A DNA stretch of 64,000 bases, from the NCBI GenBank assembly GCA_951804985.1, contig OX638131.1, forward strand, positions 85,637,849 through 85,701,848, given 5' to 3'. The stretch comes from Dryomyza anilis. Lineage: Eukaryota > Arthropoda > Insecta > Diptera > Dryomyzidae. Within the stretch, counting starts at the first letter, position 1, and every line of letters begins with the position of its first letter. Shown here one piece after another: positions 35,300 to 47,000 of this stretch. A program made the position numbers and the translations under genes. The notes beneath the pieces are model-generated. The model had not been told where the DNA came from. It ran no database searches and worked only from the letters and a program-made list of their open reading frames with translations.

Positions 35300-36165
35300 T
35301 TCTAAAGCTTAAAAATAATGATCCAAATTAAAATTACGGACAAATTTCGATTTTTGTGTAAGGTTTTTCCATGTCTCGTCTGGAACCAAAAAGATACATT
35401 TATTACCATAGTCATTTTCCTAGTAATTCCGTCCGGAACTTTGAGTACCAATAGTGTAAAAAAAAATAAAAAATATAAACAAATTTCGAAAAAGTAAAAA
35501 AAAAATTAAAAAACTTAAAAAAACATCTGGAAATTTGAATCACTTTTCATTTCGTAATAATTAATTTTAATATTATCATATACAAAATTATTTTTAGCAA
35601 AAAATCGTAGTGCAAATTTCCATACGGAACGTCCGGAATTATTCTGCGATTTATAACGAAATACTTGTAAACTTTGGCAACAAAGTATGCATATACAAAA
35701 ATAAAGTAAATTGTTTCAGCTATGTTTAGAGATAATTCAAAAAATTTATTATACAAAAAAAGTGTTCTTTGCATAAAAATCGTACTGATAATTTCAATAC
35801 GAAATTTTTTGTGCCGTCCGGAATTTTTCTGTGATTTATTATGAAAAAACTATTAACTTTAGGAACAAAGTGTAAATATACAAAGAAAGCACATGATTTC
35901 AGCTATTTTTTTAAATATTTCAAAAAAAATTATTTTTACGTAAAATTCGGTGACTTTTTGAAATATCCATATGAAGCTCGATATTTACTTCCGTTTTTGT
36001 CCCGTCCGGACCACCCATCTTTTTATTTATATCTTTTTATCTACCGTATAGATCTAAGCTTAGTCCTATTTAAATACTATACGCACAAACAAAATCAAGT
36101 AAATTCAGTAATTTTTCTTCGAGATATTAAAGTTTTAAGCGTACGAATGGCACGTCCGGAACTCC
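35300..36165. repeat. Degenerate tandem repeat with ~185-bp monomer
   Basis: The landmark GTCCGGA recurs at about 35431, 35631, 35815, 36003 and 36154. After the second and third landmarks the same text follows in diverged form (a TTCTGNGATTTAT block, then AACTTTNGNAACAAAGT, then ATACAAA and TTTCAGCTAT). Four to five monomers of a decayed satellite. The 146-codon frame at 35841-36281 runs through it and is not a gene. Confidence 0.7.
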
Positions 36166-36423
36166 AGGAAATGCCCATATGTTTAATGAAAATTGACGCA
36201 TGCCAGTGGTCGGTATTTTACTTTGATTGGCAAATGCATTGGAAGTCCATACTAAATTCAAATTATATATTTTTGCTTTAAAGGTGGACATATTCTCTAC
36301 AAATACTCATATTTTTATATTTTCCACTATTACCACAATAGGCGTTAAAAATACTTGAAGGTAAAATAAATATTAAAATTATGTGGGCATTCTGACATGA
36401 AATAGTCCGTATGTATCTACAAA

Positions 36424-37373
36424 CATATAGTCACTGTCATGCCAAAGGGGCGAATGTGCATTTTTAAAAATGTTGGGAAATCAAATTTTAAAGTTTGAAG
36501 TTTTTTAAAAATTAGCAAAATTTATATTTTTTTCAATTTTTTCTGTTATTTTGGTTTATTATTATTTGGTTTATTATTATAACGAATATAAAATATCTTT
36601 AGATTTGGACAAACAACTAAATTATATATACGGATTTTGTAAGGCTATATCCTGATCAAAACGCAAATATTTTTGTTTTTATGCTATAACTTTTTATTAG
36701 CGCAAGCTAAAATAGTAATTTAAAGACATTAATTGTTTGCTTTTAAAGCACCTATCGATCTGCATCATTAATTAAAAATATTTTGCCAAACATTAATTTG
36801 CTATTTGTTGTTTGCACTAATAAAAATTATAGCAAAAAAACGAAGAAATTGGAAAAATTGAAAATCTTGTTATGCCAAAAGGGCGAATCGTTTCGTTTTT
36901 TCGCCATAACTTTTTATTGGTATAAAATAAAATAGTAGTGTAAAGACATTTATTATTTGTTTTCAAAGCACCTATCGATCTGCCTTATTAATTATAAATA
37001 TTTTGCCAAAAAAAATCTTGCAAATAACAAATGGCAAATTAATGTTTGGCAAAATATTTTTAATTAATGATACAGATCGATAGGTGCTTTGAAAACAAAT
37101 AATAAATGCCTTTACACTACTATTTTATCTTATACCAATAAAAAGTTATGGCTAAAAAACGAAACGATTCGCCCTTTTGGCATGACAAGATTTTCAATTT
37201 TTCAAATTCGCCTATTTGATTTTGTCTTTTGTGGCTGTTACTTAAATTACTTAAACAAGATGACACGCAATTTTGGCACATCATACTTGAGCATAAACTA
37301 CATTCAAAAATGTAAAAAAACACGAATGTCAAAAATTGCACATTCGCCCCTTTGGCATGATAGTGACGATATG
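36424..37373. mobile_element. Foldback-type element, complete copy (950 bp)
   Basis: The first 37 bases (starting CATATAGTCACTGTCATGCC) recur inverted at the right end with two mismatches. Inside, 36846-36975 and 37075-37205 are inverted copies of each other, so the element can fold almost end to end. A truncated copy lies at 18844-19637. The plus-strand frame 37089-37421 and its minus partner are by-products of the palindrome. Confidence 0.85.
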
Positions 37374-37549
37374 ATATGTATTGACTCTTCTTCTATAGAA
37401 GGTGTGTTGGAAGAGCACTAGCTTCAGTGATGGCAGAATGAGTATTGAGCATGCTAAGATGTGGTTAAAGCAGGACTTGGAAAATTTTACTACTGAGTTG
37501 CTAAGGAAAATAACACTACCCAACGTTTTTGAGAAAATTGCAATCGTAA

Positions 37550-37608
37550 TTTTTAGCAATCGTAAGTTTAGTATATGTACTATATACTAAACTTACGATT
37601 GCTAAAAA
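37550..37608. repeat. 27-bp perfect palindrome (hairpin)
   Basis: The left arm 37550-37576 (TTTTTAGCAATCGTAAGTTT then AGTATAT) and the right arm 37582-37608 are exact reverse complements around a five-base GTACT loop. Confidence 0.9.
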
Positions 37609-38329
37609 ATAGTTTTAAAAATAGTTTAAAAAAAAAACTTGAACGCAATTTTCGATTTAATTGTCAAGACTAATTTTAATATACATATGAATGTTAATAT
37701 TCCAATACGTTTTTAAGATATGTAATTGGATCTAAACTCGAAAGATGTTGATAGAGTTTTTTTTATATTTTTTTTATTTAGGATTTAATGATAAACAAAA
37801 AAATTTAAAAATGGTTATCCAGAGCATAGTCCAAACTAACTACCAAAATTACTTAAATTTTTAATTGATCTACTTTTTAAAATATGCCCTGTGAACATAA
37901 TTTTGTGAACATCAATTTTCAATTAAAATAGTTATGCTAGTAATCTCGAAATATCATTACTTCATTTTTATATTAGGCTTATTCTTTTGCGTACTCATTT
38001 TTTCTAATACGTAGCGTTTTTGAGAAAAATTCAGGTAAAAACGGAAATTTTTCAGTAATTTATATATAAAATTTTAAATTTCAACAATTTTGACGGAAAC
38101 TGTGTTGATATGGCATATTTCGAAAATGAGAACCGTTACAAAAATGTTGGAAATTCTCATCGTTATTTTAAAATATGCTCTGCATGTATTCAAAATTTTA
38201 ATTCTAGAATAGAACATATAAAATCGATCGAATTGAAATTCGAATACGATTTCGATCGTAAGTTGGAACATGCCGGAATAATTTAAAAATATTTCAAATA
38301 ACTCAATTTCAAATTTCCAATAAATATTT
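37609..38329. other. AT-rich spacer, nothing recognised
   Basis: No gene or defined repeat seen; grades into the AT-rich tandem array. Confidence 0.5.
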
Positions 38330-39825
38330 CAATAAAAGTTTTCAATTTTTCACTAAAAATTTAATTTTTTTAATAAAAATTTAATTTTTTTAATAAAAAT
38401 TTAATTTTTTTAATAAATATTTAAGTTATCACTAAAATTTCAATTTTTCGCTAAAATTTCAATTTTTCACTAAAAATTCAATTTTTCACCAAAAATCCAA
38501 TTTTTCCCATGAAATTTAATTTTTCACTAAAAATCCAATTTTATACATAAAATTTTACTTTTCACAAAAAATTTAATTTTCCACAAAAAATTCAATTTTT
38601 CACAAAAAAATCAATTTATCATTAAAAATTAAATTTTTTACAATAAATTTAATTTTTCACTTAAAATCCAAATTTTCACAAAAAAATTAATTTTTCACTA
38701 AAAATTCAATTTTTCACCAAAAATTCAATTTTAAACAAAAATTTCAATTTTAAACAAAAAATTAAATTTTTCACAAAAAAATGAATTTATCACTTCAATT
38801 CAATATTTCACTAAAAATTCAATTTTTCACTAAAAATTCAATTTTTCACTAAAAATTCAATTTTTCACTAAAAATTAAATTTTTAACAATAAATTAATTT
38901 TTCACTTAAATCCAAATTTTCACAAAAAATTTAATTTTTCAAATCAATTTTAAACAAAAATTCAATTTTTCACTAAAAATCCAATTTTTCACTAAAAATT
39001 AAATTTTTCACAAAAAATTCAAATTTTCACTAAAAATTAAATTTTTTACAATAAATTTAATTTTTCACTTTTATCCAAATTTTCACAAAAAATTTAATTT
39101 TTCACTAAAAATTCAATTCTTCACTAAAAATTCAATTTATCACTTAAAAATCTAATTTTTCACTTAAAATCCAAATTTTCACTAAAAATTCAATTTTTCA
39201 CTAAAATTTCAATTTTTCACTAAAAAATTCAATTTTTCACTATATATTAAATTTTTCACTAAAAATTCAATTTTTCACTAATAATTCAATTTTTCACTAA
39301 AAAATCAAATTTTCACTAAAAATTCAATTTTTCACTAAAAATCCAATTTTTCACATGAAATTTAATTTTTCACTAAAAATCCAATTTTTCACATAAAATT
39401 TAACTTTTCACAAAAAATTTAATTTTTCACAAAAAATCCAATTTTGCACAAAAAATTAAATTTTTTACAAAAAAATCAATTTATTACTTCAATTCAATTT
39501 TTCATTAGAAATCTAATTTTTGACTTAAAATCAAATTTTTCACAAAAAATTCAAATTTTCACTAAAAATTTAATTTTTTACAATAAATTTAATTTTTCAC
39601 TTAAAATCCAAATTTTCTCTAAAAATTCAAATTTTCACTAAAAATCTAATTTTTCACTTAAAATTAAATTGTTCACAAATAATACAATTTTAAACAAAAA
39701 ATTTAATTTTTCACTAAAAATTCAATTTTTCACAATAAATTCAATTTTTCACTTAAAATCCAATTTTTCACTTAAAATCCAAATGTTCACTAAAAATTCT
39801 ATTTTTCACAAAATATAAAAACTTA
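38330..39825. repeat. AT-rich tandem array of a TTTTTCACTAAAAATTCAA-type unit
   Basis: About 1.5 kb of 18-20 bp units with consensus TTTTTCACTAAAAATTCAA, with C/T/A variants and occasional spacer changes (for example CACAAAAAATT, CTTAAAATCC). An inverted array of a very similar unit lies at 56520-57065. Confidence 0.85.
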
Positions 39826-40654
39826 ATTGTTTTTGTTTACGGTCTCTGTTGATAATTTTAAGATATTGTCTTAACGTGCTCAAGGTCCAATCGATACAAA
39901 TTGGGAGTATGGTTCATGAAACAAAACACTCAATTTGTACCGACTGAATCTTGATCACGTTAGGACAATATCTTTAAAAAAATAAAAACTTTTAAAGGAC
40001 ATACAAAATTAAATTTCATATTACAAAATTCAATCTCTATTAATTAAATTAATATACGAATTTTATTAAAATACAAAATACCCATAAATACCATTTTAAA
40101 AACTTGACTGTTATTTTTTTTCTTTATTGTTTCATAAATGTATAGTGTTTCCAATAATAATTGAACCCTTAAAACATAATTTTTCTACGACTATAATTTA
40201 TATATATATTATGCGCCGTCAGCCAATATAATAAATTAAATAATTAATTTATTAAAAATTTGAACTAATTATTTTAATGTTTTAATACAAACTTAATGTT
40301 TACAAAACTTAGTGTTTAATGTACATTTTTGTTGTTTTGTGCTATGCTGTGAATTTTATAATTTTTATATTTTTTTTGGAATTTTTTAGATTACTTTTTT
40401 ATAATTTTCAACTACGAACTATAGCCAATTATTATAGACTAGCACAACTTGAATAAAAGTTGCAAATGCACAACTGTTAAATGATTTTAGTTTTCTCTTT
40501 TTTTTGGCTTTATGTTGAATGGCAATATTTTGTCATTAAAAATATGTAATTTGCTTGAATTATGCAAAATTCACATAAACTACGAAATTAAATACTGCGC
40601 AAGCAAAAGAAGACTCAAAGAAGACCTTTTTGCTGATTTGCTACAATAAATGCC
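39826..40654. other. 3' flank of frj, AT-rich
   Basis: Contains the 3' UTR of the minus-strand frj gene. A candidate AATAAA signal on the minus strand is TTTATT at 40248-40253; another is at about 40123. At 39875-39970 an imperfect inverted repeat is seen (CAATCGATACAAATTG versus CAATTTGTACCGACTG). No other gene. Confidence 0.5.
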
Positions 40655-41066
40655 TTAAGCCTGCTTAACACTTTCTTTGTGCTTTTCCACAAGCGGCTCT
40701 TGTTCCTTATGCAATTCTTTTTCACTGCCCTTGGAACCTTTTTTGAAGAAAGGCGTCAAAATTAAACCCAACACCAGCATTACAGCATATGTCACATAGC
40801 CAATGTGATAGACGGAGCTATAGAAACGCCAGATATTCTCAAAGGAAACAAGCAAAAATGCGGTGCCCAAATAGCTGAAGGTAAAGAATTTCGCAATCCA
40901 AAAGATGACATCGATGACTTGGCGCTTGGTGCCGGTGGCGCGCTCACGCACCAGTTTATTCCACATATTCTCGAGCGGCACATAGATGGGCGCACCCATG
41001 ATGCAGAAGTAGTGACCGGGCAGAAAACCGTGCCAGAAGGCGGAGACAAACAAAGTGGCGGCAGTT
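40655..41066 (-). CDS. frj: frj coding exon 6 (active-site His, last membrane segments)
   Basis: Begins phase 2 after a TTTTATTAG acceptor and reads TAATLFVSAFWHGFLPGHYF with the MBOAT catalytic His. Two more hydrophobic segments follow (FFTFSYLGTAFLLVSF, YVTYAVMLVLGLILTPFF). A charged tail ends KHKESVKQA, a Lys-rich ER-type cytosolic tail. Confidence 0.95.
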
Positions 41067-44000
41067 CTAATAAAACAGAAGAAAATTGTTTAATTAAAAA
41101 ATTCAAAAGAGTATCTAATAAAATTCAAAAATGCAGCAAATACCTGTGCCATCTATGCAGCGTTTTTAATTATTTTTTCTTAATTTTTATTTTTATTAAT
41201 TTTAATTTTTTATTTTACGCACCTAAACTTCTTGCTGGGAAACAGTTTGTAGACATTAGCTGCCAACCAGTACTGCACGCAAATGTTCCAGTGCTTCATG
41301 GCCTCACGGAAAGTCCAGCAGGTCTCAACGCCGCGCACGCGTGTATTCACAATGGTCGTGAAATTGTACTCACGTCGTTCGGCATCACGTTTCAGGTGCG
41401 CATAGGGTTTGCGTGGACCCTCGCCATTGTTGCAGTCAGCCTCTACGGGGTATGCACCAAAGCCCGCCATTGTGCAGACGCATTCACTCAGTGTCAGTCC
41501 GGTGTACATGCGCATGCGGAAGATGAAGAATGTCGGCCAGACGTACATGAGACGGTAGAAGAAGGAACGTTCGCTGTAGAAGACTTCGCTGAGCGCATAC
41601 TGCGTGTAGCGACATAAAACAGCCATGTTAAAAAGTTAATTGTTTTGCATTCGAAATATATTTAAGCTTATGACGCACAATTGTAAAACAAAGCGTTGGA
41701 ATTTAAGCGCATACCTCAATTATACTTGCTAAGTAATACTGTTTGTAATTTTATAATTTTTTTTGAAATCAAAATTCTGTATAAAAAGCCTTACAGAGAT
41801 CAACTAGATCTATGTCTAAACTAAGCACTATTCGTCTTCACAGAATAATTGAAGAACGTACTGCTTGTTTCTCATCCAGTTGCTTTGAACGAGCCAACAA
41901 CGAGTCGAAATTATTAAAATTTATTACCGAAATTCGAATTCGTATATCTTTCCATCATGAAATGGCAACCTTACTGAAGAGAAATGTCAAAAGAGCGGCA
42001 AGAAATATGGCGTCGTTTGCTGTCCCTGTCACTCTACTTTTTTAGCGACCCTGTTGAAAAACCCTTTATAACTAATAACTATGTTAAAGAGGCGCTTTAG
42101 GAGTCCCCTCAAATCAAATTCATAAAATCCTCAAAAGAGTATTTTAGGAGAATTCACAAAAGAAAGTCATAAAAGTATCTTATTTATGCTGGCTTTTGGA
42201 ACCTACTGTTTAAAAAAAAATAATATTCTAATATTAGTTTTGAATTGGAAATCAAATGAAAATTCATTTTTTCAGTGTAAGTTCAACAGACAAACCTATA
42301 TATTTCATGTATTTACTTGAAAAGGATGCATTTTCTCACGAATGTCTGGATTAAGAAAAACATGAACATTCTATATTTCTGAAGAGGGAAAGTAATAGTG
42401 GTGATTGTTGAGAAATTCTCAACAATGTGAATGGTTTATGAATATTTAATGAATATTCCGGCTTTTAAAATCTTGTCCACTACCCAAGTTACTGTAGCCT
42501 TCTGGGGCTCTTTCTAATACTCATATATGACAGTTTTAGGATAAAAGTCTCATAAATATGAGTGTTTTTGTGCTCATAAAAACCATGGGTCGGGAGCATT
42601 GTCCGATCGGAGTAGATCTACTCCATTTCATTTGTATTCTTAAATATTTTATTTAAAACTCCGGTAGTAGCATTTTCTACTTCTTTCCCATAATCTTCTA
42701 CTCCTTTTGACTGGAATCTACTCCATTTGCTAAAATTGCTTACTTTTTTTTAATCTATGAGAAATTTTGATAGCGCCCCATATAAAGGGTCAATATTATA
42801 ATTTTCCTAATAACTATGATCGATTATCTGTAAAATTACTTTAATCTTTTTTTCCCTGGTCGCCAAATTGTAGATGTTTAAATTATATATAAATTTGTAT
42901 CAATTTTATTAATATAGATTTTGAAAACAACATGTATTTCATTGAGCGTCCCCATCTCTAGAACGAACCACTCTGTAAACATCAGCTTTATAGAAATTCC
43001 ATAAAATCAGAAATTAATAAAAATATTAAATATCTATTAATTTATATAAAATCTAATGATATAATGCATATTTCTACTTCCTTTTCATCAAATGTATTCC
43101 TTTAACATTAAATCTACTCTATTTTGCAATATATTCAATTCTACTCCTTTTTACTCATTTCTACTCTCCAAATATTCCAAATCTAGTCCATTTGCATTGG
43201 CGAAAAGTGTGAACACTGGTCGGGAGTTTTTTGGGCTCTTTTAAGTGCTCATATATGAGGCTAACACTCATAAATAAGACACATTTAGGAGTCTTAAAAT
43301 ACTCAAAACGTTTGCTGGGTATATTTGATTTCGTTGAAACTTTAAACTCATTTAGTGTGTTCAAAAATATTTTACACGTGTCTATTTTTTAATAAAAATA
43401 TACTTGTTTTGTACTTAGTCATTACCTTTCAAATGAGAACAAAATGTTTAATATTGAAATTATGGTTCACGTGCTGCATTAATTTAAGTAAATGCTAATG
43501 GTTGAATTTCAATCGAGAAACTTCGATGTAATCCTTTTAATAAATGCCAAAATGAATAATTTTTGGTTTAACGAAATTTAAATGTGGTACAAATTTACGT
43601 ATTTTCACAGACAATTCTTTGCAACCTCTTTTATTCATTAAAATATGTTTTTTTTCCAATAACGATAGTTTAGTTTTGGCTAATGCAAAAGAGTGACGCA
43701 GACAATCGTCGAGATTTAAATAATATTCAAAAGAAATACCTTCCCGAGTAGAAATTTAGTTCATGGTGCGATCATTGTCTGAACAGACTGCCTGATTTTG
43801 ACATAAGGTTATATTCAGAGGTTCACATCAGTACCTGATTCAAAACGTGACGCTATTCGAAGTTGCTATTCTGATCAGGTTGCCTGATTAGGCTTCCTGA
43901 TCTTACCCTTATTCTAACCTTATATTGTTCGATGTACAGATATAAAATGCCTGCCTGCCTGATTTTGAAATAAGGTAATGATCAGAGGTTCACATCAGTG

Positions 44001-47000
44001 CCTGATTCAAAACGTGACGCTATTCCAAGTTGCTATTCTGATCAGGTTGACTGATTAGGCTTCCTGATCTTAACCTTATTCTTACCTTATATTGTTCGAT
44101 GTACACAGATATAAAATATTCTGACACTGTTTTTACAAATTCGAGCCTTTGCAAACAAAAAATAATTTTATGAACAAAAATTCAACATTTGGCACGAGAT
44201 AGTTTAAAACATTTGACATGAGATATATCACAACATTTGACATTTTATGAAATGTTAAGAATGTGAATTTATTTTACAATTGAGTTTAACATTTATTTAT
44301 TGGAATATTTTATTTTATTAGAATAAGTTTGTTAGCCAATTATATTATAAAATGTTTTTAAGAACATCTCAATCATATATTAATACGATATCCAACAGTT
44401 TATTTTTTCATAAGTGTCAGATCAGGTGCCATTAAGTAGGCTTTAGATCAGGATTTTTTAAGGTTGCTTTACGTAGATTTCAAATTAAGATTATGCTAGT
44501 CAATCCCGATCAGGATCATTTCAGGTGGCCTTTGGTAGGGATTAGGGATGTCAATCCCGGACTATTTTTCAATCCCGAAATTTCGGGACTAAAAAATTTG
44601 AATCCCGGGATCCCGGGATTAGTCCCGGGATTTAAAAAAATAATAGCAAAGACATAAAATAACCATATCTGTGTTTAAATAATAAACAATTATAATGCTT
44701 AAGTCAAACAAAAGTCATATATTCAAATGCATCTGTTTTCAGGTTGGGTATTCAAATATGGTATACTAAATCCGCGATATATAAACCCCAGTTGATCATC
44801 AAACATTTTTTTAATACTTTTTATTTAAAATTTATTTTTTAGTACAAATATAAGAAAATTAAAATTTTGAATGAACAACAAAATTTGTTATTGGGATATT
44901 GGTTTTTTGTGGAAAACAATATTTTATAAAAAAAAAATATAATTTTAAAAAAATAAATAGTTTTACAAATTTTGAAATACTTGAACTTTTAATTTCAAAA
45001 TTATTTAAGTTGTATGTGATTTAACCGGTTATTGCAACCAAATCTCAAACGACGATGTTGACTTGTTCATGGGCAATAACTATTTTAATTTTTATTCAAT
45101 GGCTGTTTAGTCTTTTTATAAAAAAAATTTATTTTTAAATGCAGTGAAAAATTCAAAAATAATAAATTGCATTTTTCTCCAAAACATTACGTATACGGAA
45201 AAAACTAAAAACGCAGTTCGAATCAGTACATTAAAATTATATAGGCATGATATGAGAAAATGATTTGCGAACAGTGTTATTAGTCGAAAGTGACGTAATT
45301 TTTAAAAATATGTGAATTTGTTCAAAGTCAAAAAACATGTAATTCATTATTATTTACGTCAGTGTTTTAAGATTTTAGTCCATTAAACCGTAGCCGAAAC
45401 CGAAACCGATATCCGTTTAAAACCGATATCCATTTAAAACCGAAACAGTAATCGAAACCGTTATACGAAAATCAGAAATAAACCGTTTCGGTTTTATACC
45501 AGTTTAAAACGTTTTTTAAAAAAGCATAAAAAGAAACAGGAAAACATATTTTATTTTATATAGAAGATCTTAAGTACAAGGCATGTTTAATGTCATTTAA
45601 TAAAATTTTGAATTCCCAAAATAAATTTTTTTTCTTGTACAATTTTCGGCGAGCTAGACTAAGCTTATGTCCCATAGTGCAATGTTAAGTTATTTGAAAA
45701 ACATGGAATTAAAGAAATTTTATACAAAAACTGAAATCAAAACCGAAACCAAAACGCGGAAAAAACCGAAATCGAAACCGTTATTCGTTTAGGTTTCAAA
45801 CCTTGATTAAATGTTAGATTTACTTTTTCACAAAATGTGTACACAAACATTGAAAGACTTTTGAATAAACTATTGAAAATTGATCTACTAGCGTTTTTTG
45901 TAATCCCGAAAATCCCGGGATTTAACGATGATCCCGGGATGAGTTTTTCGGGACTGATTTGACTCAAATCCCGGGATCCCGGGATCCCGGGATTGACATC
46001 CCTAGTAGGGATGCCTTATCGTATTCTGATCAGGGTCTGATGCGAAATAAGGCTAACCATAAACAATTTCCACTCGGGAATTGATTTTAATTTAAAAATC
46101 GATTCAGTTTAAAGAGTCATCCATGATTCTAATGATCTTGAAGAGATTGAAAATTTGCATTTTTATAGCCTACTGATTTTGATTATGATGTTTCATACCG
46201 TACATTGATGCATATTTCTTATTATAGACTATGTTTCGTTTCAAACCACCTTTGTTTAATGGTTTAATTTTCCTGGCAGCTTCCGAAACAACTGTACGAT
46301 CAGCCGACCACCTTTTTAGGTCAATTGTTGTTTGTTTCAATTCCTAGTACATAGTATATTCTGGCTAGATCTTGAGCTTGCAAAAACAATATTTTGTAAT
46401 AACTCTATTTTAGGTCGTTAATCAAACAACAGTTAATTTTTATATTATATATCTTCCGACCATTTTTAAAAGGTTTATCTAAGATTGTTGAACATCTACT
46501 GACACAGTAGATGTTCGAAAAAGTAATAGAAATATAATTACTTTTTATTTTAAATTCAGTTTAAAGCGTCATTCATTATTCTAAATAGAAAATTTTTCAA
46601 ATACCTTACTTTAGTGATGGATTTTAAAAGTATTTGAATGAAATTAAGAAACTCAGGATCTTGAAATAATATTGTAAAATACACTTATAAAAACTTCAGT
46701 GTTTTCTGAATTTATATATATAAAAGGAGTATAGAAATATAGTTTTCCTAATGATAAAGAGATATGGAATAATCATATATCATACGGTATACTACTTTTT
46801 TTTATTATCAACTATGTTTCGTTCAAGTCATGGTGGACAATATTTTGTTTTATACCTTACTTCTAATATTCGTACTAAAATAATTTAAAATTGCCTGAGT
46901 GGTTTATTTTGTTATTTGGTATTGAATCCATGTTGAGTCCTGCAAGAGATTTATCAAGTGAATAGCTAAAATCACAGCTAAAAATTTAAGAATCATCAGC

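Larger units (their letters stand above)
43741..46080. mobile_element. Large inverted-repeat element with GATCAGG subterminal words
   Basis: TTCCCGAGTAGAAATT at 43741 is matched inverted at the right end, whose reverse complement is TTCCCGAGTGGAAATT. Inner DNA on both sides carries many CCTGATC/GATCAGG words and a tandem duplication (43788-44128). A second element (44543-46004) is nested inside, so the original length was about 870 bp. No coding capacity and no clear target duplication. Confidence 0.7.

Noticed and set aside
37089..37421. 110-codon plus-strand frame and its minus partner
   Set aside because: Generated by the arms of the foldback element.
38330..39825. CRISPR-like direct repeats
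   Set aside because: Units are contiguous and AT-simple without spacers, in a eukaryotic genome; it is a satellite-type array.
40805..41617. 270-codon plus-strand frame
   Set aside because: Antisense to frj exons 5 and 6 and reading through their intron; the minus-strand exons have family motifs and splice sites.
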